Shown: piece after piece, positions 7,441-18,359 of the stretch
Layout of the letters: the number at the start of each line of letters is the position of its first letter
How positions within the stretch are numbered: position 1 is the stretch's first letter
Source: Litchfieldella qijiaojingensis
GTDB lineage: Bacteria > Pseudomonadota > Gammaproteobacteria > Pseudomonadales > Halomonadaceae
Length of the DNA stretch: 56,544 nt
NCBI RefSeq assembly: GCF_014651875.1
Contig: NZ_BMXS01000027.1
Span: 3,447-59,990, forward strand
Direction: 5' to 3'
Program-made: the position numbers and the translations under genes
Notes under the pieces: generated by a model
Databases searched by the model: none
Seen by the model: the letters and a program-made list of their open reading frames with translations, nothing else
Told to the model about the DNA's origin: nothing

Positions 7441-9507
7441 ATGGGGAATTCCAGAGCCGATATGTCGAATACCGAAAGCGCTACGCGCAAGATCCTGGTC
7501 ACCAGTGCCCTGCCCTACGCCAACGGCTCGATCCACCTGGGCCATCTGCTGGAGTATATCCAGACCGATATCTGGGTGCGCTTCCAGAAGAGCCGTGGCA
7601 ACGAATGCCACTACGTGTGTGCCGACGATGCCCATGGCACCGCCATCATGCTGCGTGCCGAGATGGAAGGCATTACCTCGGAAGAGTTGATCGAGCGGGT
7701 CAGCAAGGAGCACCAGAGCGATTTCGCGCGCTTCGGCGTGGCCTTCGACAACTATCACTCCACGCACTCGGAGGAGAACCGGGTTCATAGCGAGCGGATC
7801 TATACCGCGCTGCGCGACGCCGGCCATATCGCCACCCGTGACATCGAGCAGATGTACGACCCGGTCAAGGGGCTGTTCCTGGCCGACCGCTTTATCAAGG
7901 GCACCTGCCCCAAGTGCAAGACCGACGACCAGTACGGCGACAACTGCGAGGCCTGCGGGGCCACCTACACTCCGGCCGAGCTGATCGACCCGGTGTCGGC
8001 GATCTCCGGTGCCACCCCGGAGGTGAGAAGCTCCACCCACTACTTCTTCAAGCTGCCCAACTTCGAGGACTTCCTGAAGCGTTGGACGCGCGCCGGCCAC
8101 GTGCAGTCGCAGATCGCCAACAAGCTGCAGGAATGGTTCGAGTCGGGCCTGAACGAGTGGGACATTTCCCGGGACGCGCCCTACTTCGGGTTCGAGATTC
8201 CCGATGCCCCGGGCAAGTTCTTCTACGTATGGCTGGATGCGCCGATCGGTTACCTGGCCAGTTTCCAGAACCTTTGCGACCGTGAAGGGATCGACTTCGA
8301 CAGCTTCTGGAAGCCGAACTCGGAAGCCGAGGTCTATCACTTCATCGGCAAGGACATCGTCTACTTCCACGCGCTGTTCTGGCCGGCCATGCTGGAAGGC
8401 GCCGGCCTGCGCACGCCGACCGGCATCAACTGCCACGGCTTCGTGACGGTCAACGGCGCCAAGATGTCCAAGTCCCGCGGCACCTTCATCAAGGCCGAGA
8501 CCTACGCCGAGTACTTGAATCCGGAGTATCTGCGCTATTACTTCGCCGCCAAGCTGACCGCCGGGGTCGACGACCTCGACCTCAATCTGGAGGACTTTGC
8601 CAGCCGCGTGAATTCCGACCTGGTGGGCAAGGTGGTCAATATCGCCAGTCGCTGCGCCGGCTTCGTCAAGAAACTGGGCGATGGCCGGCTTTCCAGCCAC
8701 TGCGCGGAGCCCGAGTTGGTCGCTCGTTTCATCGCCGCCGGCGACGAGATCGCCAAGGATTACGAAAGCCGCGAGTTCGGCCGTGCGATGCGCAAGATCA
8801 TGGAACTGGCCGACGAGGCCAACACCTATATCGCCGAGAAGGAACCCTGGGTGCTGGCCAAGCAGGAAGGCCGCGAACAGGAGGTGCTGGACATCTGCTC
8901 GGTGGGCATCAACCTGTTCCGCCAGTTGATGGTTTACCTGGCCCCGGTGGTCCCCAAGATGGCCGGCGACGCCAAGGCCTTCATGCAGCTCGATTCGCTG
9001 GCCTGGCATAGCCGCCATGACGTGCTGCTGAACCACGAGATCGCCAAGTTCAAGCCACTGATGACCCGCGTCGAGCGTGACAAGATCGACGCCATGATCG
9101 AGGCTTCCAAGGAAGACTTGGCGGAGGAACAGAAGATGAAAGATGCGGCCAAGGGCCCGCTGAGCGAGGACCCCATTGCCGAAGAGATCTCGTTCGACGA
9201 CTTCGCCAAGGTCGACCTGCGCATCGCGCGTATCGCCAAGGCGGAATACGTCGAGGGTGCCGATAAGCTGCTCAAGCTGACCCTCGACCTGGGCGGCGAG
9301 ACGCGCACCGTGTTCGCCGGCATCCGTTCAGCCTACGCCCCGGAAGCCCTGGAGGGCCACCTGACGGTGATGGTCGCCAACCTGGCACCGCGCAAGATGC
9401 GCTTTGGCGTGTCAGAAGGCATGGTATTGGCTGCCGGCGACAAGTCAGGTGGCATCTACCTATTGGAGCCGCACTCCGGTGCGGAACCGGGCCAGCGCGT
9501 GACCTGA
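7441..9507 (+). CDS. metG: Methionyl-tRNA synthetase
   Basis: A 688-residue class I aminoacyl-tRNA synthetase charging tRNA-Met in the cytoplasm. Visible landmarks are HLGH (residues 32-35), the four-Cys zinc knuckle [17 protein letters not shown] near 156-172, [16 protein letters not shown] (341-345), and a C-terminal tRNA-binding dimerisation domain beginning [12 protein letters not shown] near 587. Length and domain order match the long E. coli-type enzyme. The start at 7441 has GAGGG nine bases upstream; a second ATG at 7462 is also possible. The gene ends just before a strong terminator. Confidence 0.97.
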   Translation: MGNSRADMSNTESATRKILVTSALPYANGSIHLGHLLEYIQTDIWVRFQKSRGNECHYVCADDAHGTAIMLRAEMEGITSEELIERVSKEHQSDFARFGVAFDNYHSTHSEENRVHSERIYTALRDAGHIATRDIEQMYDPVKGLFLADRFIKGTCPKCKTDDQYGDNCEACGATYTPAELIDPVSAISGATPEVRSSTHYFFKLPNFEDFLKRWTRAGHVQSQIANKLQEWFESGLNEWDISRDAPYFGFEIPDAPGKFFYVWLDAPIGYLASFQNLCDREGIDFDSFWKPNSEAEVYHFIGKDIVYFHALFWPAMLEGAGLRTPTGINCHGFVTVNGAKMSKSRGTFIKAETYAEYLNPEYLRYYFAAKLTAGVDDLDLNLEDFASRVNSDLVGKVVNIASRCAGFVKKLGDGRLSSHCAEPELVARFIAAGDEIAKDYESREFGRAMRKIMELADEANTYIAEKEPWVLAKQEGREQEVLDICSVGINLFRQLMVYLAPVVPKMAGDAKAFMQLDSLAWHSRHDVLLNHEIAKFKPLMTRVERDKIDAMIEASKEDLAEEQKMKDAAKGPLSEDPIAEEISFDDFAKVDLRIARIAKAEYVEGADKLLKLTLDLGGETRTVFAGIRSAYAPEALEGHLTVMVANLAPRKMRFGVSEGMVLAAGDKSGGIYLLEPHSGAEPGQRVT

Positions 9508-9516
9508 TGCCCATCC

Positions 9517-9557
9517 ACGACCCAGGGCGCGGCGCATGCCGCGCCCTGGGTCGTTTC
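9517..9557 (+). terminator. Rho-independent terminator after metG
   Basis: A perfect 17-bp stem (9517-9533 with 9538-9554) closed by the loop GCAT and followed by a short T run. It begins ten bases after the metG stop codon, and argues against the downstream GGDEF gene starting as far upstream as metG's end. Confidence 0.85.
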
Positions 9558-9680
9558 AAGCCATTTCCGCTTGCTTCATACCACGCTTTCCTAAAGTCTC
9601 ACGTCATCTCGCCGATAGCCCTACTCGTCCCACAAATTCATTGGATACCGTGGTGGGAGTTATCCTATGGCAAAGGCACG

Positions 9681-11267
9681 ATGACGGCAGCAATCTCTTC
9701 CCTGCGCAATCGATTCCTGTTGGCGCTTTGCGGGGTATTGTGTCTGGCACTGCTGGCACTGGTGCTGATTGCCCGTTACCAGATCACCCCTATCCTGCTG
9801 GAAAACGAAGACCAGTACGCCAGCGCGGAACTCGACCGTGCCGAACGTGCGCTTGCGAGTGAGTTCGACCATATGCGGCGCCTGGTCGAGGACTGGGCAT
9901 GGTGGGACGACTCCTACGAGTTCGTGCAGGGCCAACGACCTGAATACGTCGACTCCAATCTCTACGACGAATCGCTCGAGACCCTCGACCTGCAGTTGAT
10001 GGCATTCTTCACCATCGACAACGAGCCCTACTGGATCTCGGGATTCGACGACGATGGCGATTTTACCTCGTGCAGAGGCGAAGGAGACGAGTGCAACTGG
10101 GCGAACGACATCATTGCCCTGATCCAAGGCAAGATCGACCACAGCGACGAAGACACCCACACCTGGCTGATGACCTACCCCCTACTCGCCATGGTCGGCA
10201 TGTCGCCCATCTACATGAGCCAGGACGAGGTTCCACCGGAGGGCTGGCTGGTCATGGTTAAACCACTCTCGGAAGCGTGGCTCATGGGACTGCGTGAAAC
10301 CTCCGGCATCGATCTGTCCCTCAACATATTGGAAGACGACGCTGCATCGCACGCCGATACCCTCGAGCGACTTTCGCTCAGCCAGATGAAGGCAAGCCGC
10401 ATTCTCGATGCCATTCCACCCAGTCATGTCCTACGACTCGAAGCGCTCCTGCCACGCCAACGTTACCAGGCCAGCCAGGAGACCTTTCGTTTCGCGCTGT
10501 ACTGGACCAGTGGCGTGCTGATCGTGACGCTGATCGTGGTGCTGTTCTTACTCGAGCGAATGGTGCTGGGCCCCTTGCGCCAGTTCGCCCACTTCACGCA
10601 GCAGCTCCAGCACCACGACGACAATCGTGTCACCCCCGGGGGCCTGCTCTCTCGCCGCGACGAGATCGGCACCCTGATGCGCGAATTCCAGCACCTGCGG
10701 GAACACCAGCAGCATCAGCAGGACCTGCTGCTGGAGCTGTCGCAGCACGACCACCTGACCGGCCTGGCCAATCGGCGCCTGTTCGACGAACGCCTCGGCC
10801 AGGCGCTCAACGAGGCACGCTGGAAACGTGCCAGCGTGGCCACGCTGATGGTCGATGTCGACCATTTCAAGGCCTACAACGACCACTATGGGCATCAGGC
10901 TGGCGACGAGTGCCTGGTAAAGTTGGCCACTTGCATGAACCAATGCTTCAGCGCCCACGACCAGTTGGTGGCCAGGACCGGAGGTGAGGAGTTCAGTATC
11001 CTGCTGCCGGGGATGTCGCTGTACGCCGCCACCGAACGTGCAGAAAGGCTGCGCGCCGCCATCGAACGCTTGGCACTGCCGCATGCGATGTCCCCCGTAG
11101 CCAAGACGGTGACCGTCAGCATCGGGGTGGAGGCCTGTTCCCCCGGGCGAACTGGAGGTTCCGCGACCCCCTCGGTGCTGATGCGCGCAACGGACGAAGT
11201 GCTGTATGCCGCTAAGCAGTCCGGCCGCAATCGCGTTTGCAATCGCGAGACCGACTCCCAACACTAG
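9681..11267 (+). CDS. CHASE4-GGDEF membrane diguanylate cyclase
   Basis: A 528-residue inner-membrane protein. The ATG at 9681 was chosen because it starts a normal Arg-bearing transmembrane helix and lies past the metG terminator. Helix 1 (about 10-30) and helix 2 (about 272-296) bracket a periplasmic sensor of CHASE4 type (DWAWWDDSYEFV). A HAMP-like linker and a C-terminal GGDEF domain follow. The active site reads GGEEF (434-438), preceded by HDHLTGLANRR and VDVDHFKAYND, so c-di-GMP synthesis from two GTP is likely. The product-inhibition RxxD motif expected just upstream is replaced by SAHD, so feedback inhibition through the I-site may be missing. Confidence 0.88.
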   Translation: MTAAISSLRNRFLLALCGVLCLALLALVLIARYQITPILLENEDQYASAELDRAERALASEFDHMRRLVEDWAWWDDSYEFVQGQRPEYVDSNLYDESLETLDLQLMAFFTIDNEPYWISGFDDDGDFTSCRGEGDECNWANDIIALIQGKIDHSDEDTHTWLMTYPLLAMVGMSPIYMSQDEVPPEGWLVMVKPLSEAWLMGLRETSGIDLSLNILEDDAASHADTLERLSLSQMKASRILDAIPPSHVLRLEALLPRQRYQASQETFRFALYWTSGVLIVTLIVVLFLLERMVLGPLRQFAHFTQQLQHHDDNRVTPGGLLSRRDEIGTLMREFQHLREHQQHQQDLLLELSQHDHLTGLANRRLFDERLGQALNEARWKRASVATLMVDVDHFKAYNDHYGHQAGDECLVKLATCMNQCFSAHDQLVARTGGEEFSILLPGMSLYAATERAERLRAAIERLALPHAMSPVAKTVTVSIGVEACSPGRTGGSATPSVLMRATDEVLYAAKQSGRNRVCNRETDSQH

Positions 11268-11345
11268 GATCAGAGCAGCGGCGGTATTCGTAGGCCCGCC
11301 TGGCAGCGTATAATAACGGGCCGATTCATCCGACAATGGCGCGCG

Positions 11346-11927
11346 ATGACCGAATATTTCCTGATTCTCGTCAGCACGGCACTGGTCAACAATTTCGTGC
11401 TGGTGCAGTTCCTTGGCCTTTGCCCCTTCATGGGCGTTTCCAACAAGCTGGAATCGGCGATGGGCATGTCCATGGCCACCACTTTCGTGCTGACGCTGTC
11501 GTCGGTTGCCAGCTATCTGGTCTTCCACTATCTGCTGGCGCCGCTGGGGCTGGAATACCTGCGCACCATCGCCTTTATCATGGTGATCGCCGCCGTGGTC
11601 CAATTCACCGAGCTGATGGTCAGGAAGACCAGTCCACTGCTCCACCAGGTGCTGGGCATCTTCCTGCCGCTGATCACCACCAACTGTGCAGTACTTGGGG
11701 TAGCACTGCTGTCGCTGAACCGCCAGTCGAGCTTCATGGAGGCCACGCTGTATGGCTTCGGTGCGGCGGTGGGCTTTTCTCTGGTACTGGTACTGTTCGC
11801 CGCCATGCGTGAACGCCTGGCGGTGGCCGATGTGCCTCGCCCGTTTCGCGGCGCGGCCATCGCCATGATCACCGCCAGCCTGATGTCGCTGGCCTTCATG
11901 GGCTTCTCTGGCCTGGTGCAAATATGA
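11346..11927 (+). CDS. rsxA: Rnf/Rsx electron transport complex subunit A
   Basis: A 193-residue six-helix integral membrane subunit of the Rnf complex, which couples electron transfer between ferredoxin and NAD to Na+ or H+ movement. In some gammaproteobacteria the complex also keeps SoxR reduced. The start [21 protein letters not shown] and the [11 protein letters not shown] segment are typical of RnfA; the conserved Cys in the latter belongs to the membrane-embedded Fe-S site. First gene of a tightly packed six-gene operon (A-B-C-D-G-E) that runs to 16783. Confidence 0.96.
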   Translation: MTEYFLILVSTALVNNFVLVQFLGLCPFMGVSNKLESAMGMSMATTFVLTLSSVASYLVFHYLLAPLGLEYLRTIAFIMVIAAVVQFTELMVRKTSPLLHQVLGIFLPLITTNCAVLGVALLSLNRQSSFMEATLYGFGAAVGFSLVLVLFAAMRERLAVADVPRPFRGAAIAMITASLMSLAFMGFSGLVQI

Positions 11928-11958
11928 ACGACCCGGATAGGCAACGGGCAGGATCGTG

Positions 11959-12594
11959 ATGCTGGAATTGATCGCCGACAACGGGATTCTCGCCGCCATC
12001 GTGGCACTGCTGGTCCTGGCGGCCAGCTTCGGCGCGCTGCTGGGCTTCGCTGGCGAGCGCTTCAAGGTCGAAGGCGACCCGGTAGTGGAAAAGATCGACG
12101 CTCTGCTGCCGCAGACCCAGTGCGGCCAGTGCGGCTACCCAGGCTGTCGCCCCTACGCCGAGGCCATCAGCCAGGGCGACGAAATCAACAAGTGCCCGCC
12201 CGGTGGCGAAACCACCATCGCCGCCCTGGCCGACTTGTTGGGCCGCGAGGTCAAGCCGCTCGACGGTGAGGCCCAGGACGTCCCCAAGGTCGCCTATATC
12301 CGCGAAGATGAGTGCATCGGCTGCACCAAGTGCATCCAGGCCTGCCCGGTGGATGCCATCCTGGGCGCCGCCCGGCACATGCACACGGTGATCGAGTCCG
12401 AGTGCACCGGCTGCGACCTGTGCGTGGATCCCTGCCCGGTGGACTGCATCGACATGCTGCCCCGCGAGCGCAGCTTGGATGAGTGGTATTGGCCGCTGCC
12501 CGACGGCCCCGGTCACCGTCCCGCTACCGTTACCCCGTCACTGATCGCCACCGACCGCGCACCGGCCGTCGGTCAGGAGGCGGGGCATGGCTAA
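11959..12594 (+). CDS. rsxB: Rnf/Rsx electron transport complex subunit B (ferredoxin-like)
   Basis: A 211-residue protein. The ATG at 11959 is preferred over the adjacent in-frame GTG because AGGA lies five bases upstream of the ATG. An N-terminal membrane helix ([20 protein letters not shown]) anchors an Fe-S domain with CGQCGYPGC, then two [4Fe-4S] ferredoxin motifs, [12 protein letters not shown] and [12 protein letters not shown]. It passes electrons between RsxC and the membrane subunits. Its stop codon overlaps the rsxC start by eight bases, indicating translational coupling. Confidence 0.96.
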   Translation: MLELIADNGILAAIVALLVLAASFGALLGFAGERFKVEGDPVVEKIDALLPQTQCGQCGYPGCRPYAEAISQGDEINKCPPGGETTIAALADLLGREVKPLDGEAQDVPKVAYIREDECIGCTKCIQACPVDAILGAARHMHTVIESECTGCDLCVDPCPVDCIDMLPRERSLDEWYWPLPDGPGHRPATVTPSLIATDRAPAVGQEAGHG

Positions 12595-14341
12595 GGCCTT
12601 CGACTTTCCCGGCGGCATCCACCCGCCACAGCGCAAGACGCTTTCAACCCGTACCCCCTTGATTCAGGCCGCACTGCCAACGCGGGTGGTGCTGCCCATG
12701 GATCAGCATATCGGCACCCCCGCCGAACCCTGCGTCGAGGTCGGCCAGCGAGTGCGTACCGGCGAGCGGGTAGCCCTGGCCCAAGGCCTGATATCGGCGG
12801 ATGTCCACGCCAGCATCACTGGCACCGTCACCGCTATCGAAGAGCGCCCCGTGCCACACCCCTCCCAGGGCAAGCGGCTATGCGTGGTGATCGAACGCGA
12901 GCCAGACGGCGACGACGAATGGTGCCTGATGCCGCCTCTCGACTGGCGTCAGGCCGATGACGACACCCTGCTCGAGCGCCTCATGCACTCCGGGGTGGTC
13001 GGCCTGGGTGGAGCGGGCTTTCCCTCGCAGATCAAGGCGCGCGTGCGCGAGTTGCATGCCATCGACACGTTGCTGGTCAATGCCGCCGAGTGCGAACCCT
13101 ATATCACCGCCGACGACCTGACACTGCGCACTTACGCCGATGACGTTCTCGAAGGGGCCCGGCTATTCGCTCGCCTATGCAGAGCCGAACGCATCCTGAT
13201 CGGTATCGAGGACAACAAGCCCGAAGCCATCGACACCCTGAAACAGGCCATCGACAACGTCGTGACTCGCGACACGCAGAGCGAGCCTCCCTTCGAGCTG
13301 AAGGTCATCGCCACGCGCTACCCCAGCGGTGGCGAGAAGCAACTGATCAAGCGCTTGCTGAACCGCGAAGTGCCCAGCCATGGCCTGCCGGCCGATGTCG
13401 GGGTGCTGTGTCATAACCCCGGCACCCTGCGTGCCGCACTGCGCGCGGTGCGCGACGGCGAGCCACTGATCTCGCGTATCGTCACTTTGACCGGTGAGGC
13501 ATTGGACCACCCCGGCAACGTCGAGGCGCGCCTGGGCACGTCCATGCATGAACTGCTGACCGCCGCCGGCCTGAAGGAACACGAACTGGCGCGGCTGGTA
13601 ATGGGCGGACCGATGATGGGGATGGCACTGGACAGCACGGCGTTGCCGTTGGTCAAGAAGTCCAACTGCTTGATCGCCGCCACCGAGCGTGAACTGCCCG
13701 CCCCGCCTCCCGAACAGCCCTGCATTCGCTGTGGCGCTTGTGAGCAGGTCTGTCCCGCCTCGCTGCTGCCCCAGCAGCTCTATTGGTTCTCCAAATCCCG
13801 CGAGCACGACAAGGCGGAACTGTTCAACCTGTTCGACTGCATTGAATGCGGCGCCTGCAACTATGTATGCCCCAGCCACATCCCGCTGGTGCAGTACTAC
13901 CAGGCCGCCAAGGGCGAGATTCGCGAGCGCCGTCACGAGGCCCACAAGGCCGAACATGCACGGCACCGCTTCGAGTTCCGGCAGGCGCGCTTGGCCCGCG
14001 AGGCGGCCGAGAAGGAAGCCAAGCGCCAGGCCCGTGCCCAGGCGGCCTCACGCGTCGCCACACGCACCGCGCAACCGTCGCGTGAGGCCGCCCAGGGCGA
14101 GGATGCGGCGGCGGCCAAGGAACAGGTCAAGCAGTTGCGCATTGCTCAAGCCGCCGCCAAGGCGGCGCTGCGCAAGGCCGAGAAGGCGCTAGCCAGGGCC
14201 AGCGAGGCAGGTGAGGCCGACCAAGATGATCTCGACGATCTCGAGCTACAAGTCGCCACCGCCCAGGAGAATCTGCGAGCCACCGAAGCACGCCTGGCCG
14301 CCGCCCAGCAAGCCGAACAGCAGGGAGAAACACGCCGATGA
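12587..14341 (+). CDS. rsxC: Rnf/Rsx electron transport complex subunit C
   Basis: A 584-residue peripheral subunit that binds NADH and FMN and carries two [4Fe-4S] clusters. The middle holds the NuoF-like Rossmann part ([26 protein letters not shown]). Two cluster motifs follow, [12 protein letters not shown] near 379 and [12 protein letters not shown] near 418. The C-terminal ~130 residues are a long Ala/Lys/Glu/Arg-rich predicted coiled coil, as in other gammaproteobacterial RsxC proteins. AGGAGG lies seven bases upstream of the ATG. The stop overlaps rsxD (ATGA). Confidence 0.96.
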   Translation: MAKAFDFPGGIHPPQRKTLSTRTPLIQAALPTRVVLPMDQHIGTPAEPCVEVGQRVRTGERVALAQGLISADVHASITGTVTAIEERPVPHPSQGKRLCVVIEREPDGDDEWCLMPPLDWRQADDDTLLERLMHSGVVGLGGAGFPSQIKARVRELHAIDTLLVNAAECEPYITADDLTLRTYADDVLEGARLFARLCRAERILIGIEDNKPEAIDTLKQAIDNVVTRDTQSEPPFELKVIATRYPSGGEKQLIKRLLNREVPSHGLPADVGVLCHNPGTLRAALRAVRDGEPLISRIVTLTGEALDHPGNVEARLGTSMHELLTAAGLKEHELARLVMGGPMMGMALDSTALPLVKKSNCLIAATERELPAPPPEQPCIRCGACEQVCPASLLPQQLYWFSKSREHDKAELFNLFDCIECGACNYVCPSHIPLVQYYQAAKGEIRERRHEAHKAEHARHRFEFRQARLAREAAEKEAKRQARAQAASRVATRTAQPSREAAQGEDAAAAKEQVKQLRIAQAAAKAALRKAEKALARASEAGEADQDDLDDLELQVATAQENLRATEARLAAAQQAEQQGETRR

Positions 14342-15417
14342 GTCTGATGCATGCCAGTGCCGAGCCGGCACGCTTGCCGACCTCCACCGGCCGGGTGATG
14401 GCCTGGCTGCTGCTGGCCACGCTTCCTGGCATCGCCACGCTCGCCTGGTATTTCGGCTGGGGGGTGCTGACCAACGTGCTGGCCGCCACCGCCTTCGCGG
14501 TGGCGCTCGAGGCGCTGGTGCTCAAGCTGCGTGGCCGTTCTCCCACCGCCACCCTGAGTGACAACAGCGCCCTGGTAACCGGCGTGCTGCTGGGGGTCTC
14601 GTTGCCACCCGGTTCGAGTTGGTGGCTGATCCTGGTCGGCGTGGTGGCAGCCATCGTCATCGCCAAGCAGCTCTTCGGCGGCTTGGGTCACAACCCCTTT
14701 AACCCTGCCATGGTCGGCTATGCCCTACTGCTGGTCGCCTTTCCGCTGCCAATGACCCAGTGGGCAGCGCCGCATGGTCTGTTCGGCCCCGAGGCCACCA
14801 CGTTGCCGGATGCGTTGCGCCTACTGGCCGGGCTCACCGATCCCCTAGCCCTCGATGGCATGAGTGGTGCCACCCCGCTGGACGCCTTCAAGCACAAACC
14901 CGAAGCGGTGATGGCCAGCGAATTCTGGGCCTCGTCGCCGTTGCCGGAGGGCACCATGAATGCCTGGCACTCGGTGTCCCTGGCCTGGCTCGTCGGGGGC
15001 GCCCTACTGCTCTACAAGCGTCTGATCGGTTGGCACATCCCGGTCGCCATGCTAGGGGCCATGGCCGTGATCGCCGCACTACTCTACGGTGTGGATCCCA
15101 GCCATTACGGTTCGCCGCTGTTCCACCTGCTGGGAGGAGCGGCCATCTTCGGCGCCTTCTTCATCGCCACCGACCCGGTGAGTGCCGCCACCAGCCGTAA
15201 GGGCAAGCTCTACTATGGCGCCGGCGTCGGCGTGCTGGTGATGCTGATCCGCACCACCGGCGCCTACCCCGACGCGGTGGCCTTCGCAGTGCTGCTGATG
15301 AACTTCGCCGTACCGTTCATCGACTACTACACCCAACCCCGCACTTATGGGCACCACGCACCCACCCGTGGCATCAAGGTCAAGCGGCTCGAGGATGAAA
15401 CGGAGGAACCGCGATGA
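14338..15417 (+). CDS. rsxD: Rnf/Rsx electron transport complex subunit D
   Basis: A 359-residue membrane subunit related to NqrB. Multiple helices are visible, and the flavinylation motif SGATPLD (Thr expected to carry covalent FMN through a phosphoester bond) lies near residue 180. Other family marks are GHNPFNPAMVGYALLLVAFP and FFIATDPVSAAT. Its stop codon overlaps the rsxG start by four bases (ATGA). Confidence 0.96.
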   Translation: MSLMHASAEPARLPTSTGRVMAWLLLATLPGIATLAWYFGWGVLTNVLAATAFAVALEALVLKLRGRSPTATLSDNSALVTGVLLGVSLPPGSSWWLILVGVVAAIVIAKQLFGGLGHNPFNPAMVGYALLLVAFPLPMTQWAAPHGLFGPEATTLPDALRLLAGLTDPLALDGMSGATPLDAFKHKPEAVMASEFWASSPLPEGTMNAWHSVSLAWLVGGALLLYKRLIGWHIPVAMLGAMAVIAALLYGVDPSHYGSPLFHLLGGAAIFGAFFIATDPVSAATSRKGKLYYGAGVGVLVMLIRTTGAYPDAVAFAVLLMNFAVPFIDYYTQPRTYGHHAPTRGIKVKRLEDETEEPR

Positions 15418-16082
15418 CAGCCCCCACCCAACCGCCCAAGCGCCCCATGGGCCGCGCCATCCTGCGCTCCGCGCTGAGCCTGGGGCTATTTGCCATCGTC
15501 ACTGCCGGCGTGGTGGCGGGAACTCGGACTTTGACCTTTGATCGCATCGCCGACAACCGCCAAGCCAGTCAGTACCGCGTGCTGAAAGAGGTACTCCCCG
15601 AAGCACTGCGTGATGTACCGATCGAGGCACTGCTGGACAATGCCGTGATGCTGCCGGCCAGCGAGGCCATGGGTCAGCACCAACCTTTCCGCGGTTGGCG
15701 GGTCAAGCGCGGCGATAATGCGGCGCTGCTCATGCCGGTGGTGGCCACGGGTGGCTACAACGGCGACATTCACTTGCTGGTCGGTGTCGACCAGGATGGC
15801 CGCGTCAGCGGCGTGCGGGTGACCCGCCATCAGGAAACCCCGGGGCTTGGCGACAAGATCGAGCGGCGCAAGAGCGATTGGATCACCGATTTCAATGGCC
15901 GCTCGCTGGAAGATCCCGCTCCCGAAGGTTGGGAGGTGACAAAGGACGGTGGCGAGTTCGATGCGTTTACCGGCGCCACCATCACCCCCCGCGCAGTAGT
16001 CAGGGCGGTCAAGCGTAGCCTGGAATATGTCGAGGCGGAGGGTGATAGCCTGTTTCAGGCCGACCAGGAGGACCAGCCATGA
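15414..16082 (+). CDS. rsxG: Rnf/Rsx electron transport complex subunit G
   Basis: A 222-residue subunit with one N-terminal membrane anchor and a periplasmic FMN-binding domain. The flavinylation site is visible as [12 protein letters not shown]; the second Thr of the S/TGAT motif normally carries FMN. Upstream, [13 protein letters not shown] and [12 protein letters not shown] are standard RnfG sequence. It overlaps both neighbours by four bases (ATGA junctions). Attachment of FMN would need an ApbE flavin transferase, which is not in this window. Confidence 0.96.
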   Translation: MTAPTQPPKRPMGRAILRSALSLGLFAIVTAGVVAGTRTLTFDRIADNRQASQYRVLKEVLPEALRDVPIEALLDNAVMLPASEAMGQHQPFRGWRVKRGDNAALLMPVVATGGYNGDIHLLVGVDQDGRVSGVRVTRHQETPGLGDKIERRKSDWITDFNGRSLEDPAPEGWEVTKDGGEFDAFTGATITPRAVVRAVKRSLEYVEAEGDSLFQADQEDQP

Positions 16083-16783
16083 GCCAGTTCAACGAACTCG
16101 TCAGGAATGGCTTGTGGGCCAACAACCCAGCCCTGGTGCAGTTGTTGGGGCTGTGCCCACTGCTGGCGGTGACCAGCAGTGTGGTCAACGCCTTGGGTCT
16201 GGGACTGGCGACCCTGCTGGTGCTGATGGGCTCGAATATGTCGGTGTCGCTGATTCGCCACCATGTCACCAGCAACGTGCGCCTGCCGGCCTTCGTGATG
16301 ATCATCGCCGCCTTCGTCACCTGCGCCGACCTGTTGATGCAGGCCTACACCTTCGAGCTGCACCAGATCCTCGGCATCTTCATTCCGTTGATCGTCACCA
16401 ATTGCGCGATCCTCGGTCGCGCCGATGCCTTTGCCTCCCGCAATCCCATCCTGCCTTCGGCCACTGATGGCCTGATGATGGGGTTGGGATTCGCTGGCGT
16501 GCTCGTAGTGCTGGGCAGTCTGCGCGAGCTGTTCGGCCAAGGCACCCTATTCGCCGACATGGACCTGTTGCTGGGCCCGGTGGCCGCCGGATGGCAAATC
16601 ACGGTGTTCCCCAATTACGAATTCCTGTTCCTGATCCTGCCGCCCGGCGCCTTCTTCGCCACCGGGCTGCTGATCGCGCTGAAGAACGTCATCGACGATC
16701 GCCTGGAACGTCGCCGCCGGCTACGCCAGGCCGACCAACCCCGAGAAAGCCGCCGTGTACGCGTGACCGGCACCATACGGTAA
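16079..16783 (+). CDS. rsxE: Rnf/Rsx electron transport complex subunit E
   Basis: A 234-residue six-helix membrane subunit homologous to RsxA and packing against it. The N-terminal [22 protein letters not shown] and the [18 protein letters not shown] segments are family marks, and the Cys residues help hold the shared membrane Fe-S cluster. It closes the operon with a basic C-terminal tail. nth follows 144 bases later on the same strand, the classical rnf-nth arrangement of gammaproteobacteria. Confidence 0.96.
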   Translation: MSQFNELVRNGLWANNPALVQLLGLCPLLAVTSSVVNALGLGLATLLVLMGSNMSVSLIRHHVTSNVRLPAFVMIIAAFVTCADLLMQAYTFELHQILGIFIPLIVTNCAILGRADAFASRNPILPSATDGLMMGLGFAGVLVVLGSLRELFGQGTLFADMDLLLGPVAAGWQITVFPNYEFLFLILPPGAFFATGLLIALKNVIDDRLERRRRLRQADQPRESRRVRVTGTIR

Positions 16784-16927
16784 ACGCTGTCGGGCTGTAG
16801 CGGTCATAGGCAAGACGGCGGCAGGAACCGCTGAGATGGCCGAGTCCTCGTCCCGGTAAGCTGCCATACTTCACAGATAAGCGATGTTGGCTATCATATT
16901 GTTTTGCTTGTCAGACATGGACCCTTG

Positions 16928-17566
16928 ATGAACGCCCAGAAACGCTACGAGATCTTCGCGCGACTGCGAGATCACATGCCCGAGCCAACCACCGAGCTCA
17001 ACTGGAGCACGCCGTTCGAGCTGCTGACCGCCGTGTTGCTCTCCGCCCAGGCCACCGATGTCGGTGTCAACAAAGCCACCGCACGACTTTTCCCGGTGGC
17101 CAACACCCCGCAAGGCATCCTCGAGCTCAGTCTCGACGGTCTCAAGGAGTACATCAAGACCATCGGCTTGTACAACACCAAGGCCGAGAACCTAATGAGG
17201 ACTTGTCAGATCCTGGTCGACCAGTTCGATGGCGAAGTGCCGCAGAGCCGGGCCGCTCTGGAGGCTCTGCCCGGCGTGGGTCGCAAGACCGCCAACGTGA
17301 TCCTCAATACCGCCTTCGGCCAACCGACCATCGCCGTGGACACGCATATCTTTCGTGTCTCCAATCGCACGCGCCTCGCCCCGGGCAAGAACGTGATCGA
17401 AGTCGAACAGAAATTGATGCGTCACGTGCCCAAGGAATTCCGCCAGGATGCCCACCATTGGCTGATCCTGCACGGACGCTACACCTGCGTGGCGCGCAAG
17501 CCGCGCTGCGGTAGCTGCGTCATCGAGGATCTGTGCGAGTATCCCGACAAGGTGGATATCGCCTGA
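16928..17566 (+). CDS. nth: Endonuclease III
   Basis: A 212-residue base-excision repair glycosylase/AP lyase that removes oxidised pyrimidines. The ATG at 16928 gives the canonical MNAQKRYEIFARLRDHMP start; an upstream in-frame TTG adds nothing recognisable. The helix-hairpin-helix LPGVGRKTANVIL carries the catalytic Lys, and VDTHIFRVSNR the catalytic Asp. The C-terminal Fe-S loop is Cys-X6-Cys-X2-Cys-X5-Cys (from CVARKPRCGSC to LCEY). Length equals that of the E. coli enzyme. Confidence 0.97.
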   Translation: MNAQKRYEIFARLRDHMPEPTTELNWSTPFELLTAVLLSAQATDVGVNKATARLFPVANTPQGILELSLDGLKEYIKTIGLYNTKAENLMRTCQILVDQFDGEVPQSRAALEALPGVGRKTANVILNTAFGQPTIAVDTHIFRVSNRTRLAPGKNVIEVEQKLMRHVPKEFRQDAHHWLILHGRYTCVARKPRCGSCVIEDLCEYPDKVDIA

Positions 17567-17568
17567 CC

Positions 17569-18333
17569 ATGAACTGGCTCAAGTACCTGCTGCTCCCCCC
17601 TCTGGTCAATGTACTGCTGGCATTGCTCGGTGCGTTGCTGTGGCGACACATGCCTTGGCTTGGCGGCCTGTTGGTAATCGTGGGAGTGGTTGGGCTGCTG
17701 GTACTGGCCACGCCGACGGCGAGCTATTGGCTACGCCAGGGACTGGAGCCCCAGCGGCCGATCGACACCGCCGAATTGCAGCAGGCCGAAGCGATCGTGA
17801 TCCTGGGCGGCGGGCGAGATTTCGAGGCCCCGGAATTCGGCTGGGGCGATGCCCCCAACAATGCCACCTGGCGACGCCTGGCTTACGGCGCCAAACTGCA
17901 TCGCGACAGTGGCCTGCCGATTCTGGTCAGTGGCGGGCGGTTGCATGACGAGAATGTCCCTGAAGCCGAACTGATGGCCGCAGCGTTGCGCGAGGTTTTC
18001 GACGTCCCGGTTGCCTGGCAAGAGGGACAGAGCCGCACCACCGCCGAGAATGCCCGCTACAGTGCCAATATCCTGCAGGGCGAAGGGCTCCAGCGAGTGG
18101 CTCTGGTTTCCCAGGCATGGCACCTGCCACGCGCCATGCCGGAGTTCACACGTGCCGGGCTCGAAGTGATACCCGCCCCCACCGAATTCGCCAGCTCTCC
18201 CCCGCCGGGCCTGCATGCCTGGCTGCCCCGAGCCTACCACCTGCGCCATAGCAGCCAGGCGCTGCATGAGTGGCTGGGGCGAGGGGTATATGAGCTACGC
18301 AACACGCTCTTCCGCTCGGAAGACGCTGAATAA
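17569..18333 (+). CDS. DUF218 membrane protein of the YdcF/ElyC/SanA family
   Basis: A 254-residue protein beginning two bases after the nth stop, so probably co-transcribed. Two N-terminal transmembrane helices (about 5-50) are followed by a DUF218 domain with AIVILGGGRD, GLPILVSGGRLHD, EGQSRTTAENA and RVALVSQAWHLPRAM. E. coli ElyC, of similar layout, affects peptidoglycan synthesis and envelope integrity; the biochemical reaction of the family is not settled. The in-frame region upstream of the ATG at 17569 lies inside nth and was not used. Confidence 0.85.
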   Translation: MNWLKYLLLPPLVNVLLALLGALLWRHMPWLGGLLVIVGVVGLLVLATPTASYWLRQGLEPQRPIDTAELQQAEAIVILGGGRDFEAPEFGWGDAPNNATWRRLAYGAKLHRDSGLPILVSGGRLHDENVPEAELMAAALREVFDVPVAWQEGQSRTTAENARYSANILQGEGLQRVALVSQAWHLPRAMPEFTRAGLEVIPAPTEFASSPPPGLHAWLPRAYHLRHSSQALHEWLGRGVYELRNTLFRSEDAE

Positions 18334-18359
18334 ATGCCTGCCCCCGCCCTGTCGAGTTT

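Noticed and set aside
7303-9036. 577-codon open frame opposite metG
   Set aside because: An antisense frame produced by the GC-biased codon use of metG. Composition is His/Gln/Gly/Val-rich with no domain, and metG itself is certain. The same applies to 10548-12065 opposite the GGDEF gene and rsxA.
9507-9680. N-terminal extension of the GGDEF protein back to 9507
   Set aside because: It overlaps the metG stop and runs through a strong terminator; the normal transmembrane start is at the ATG at 9681.
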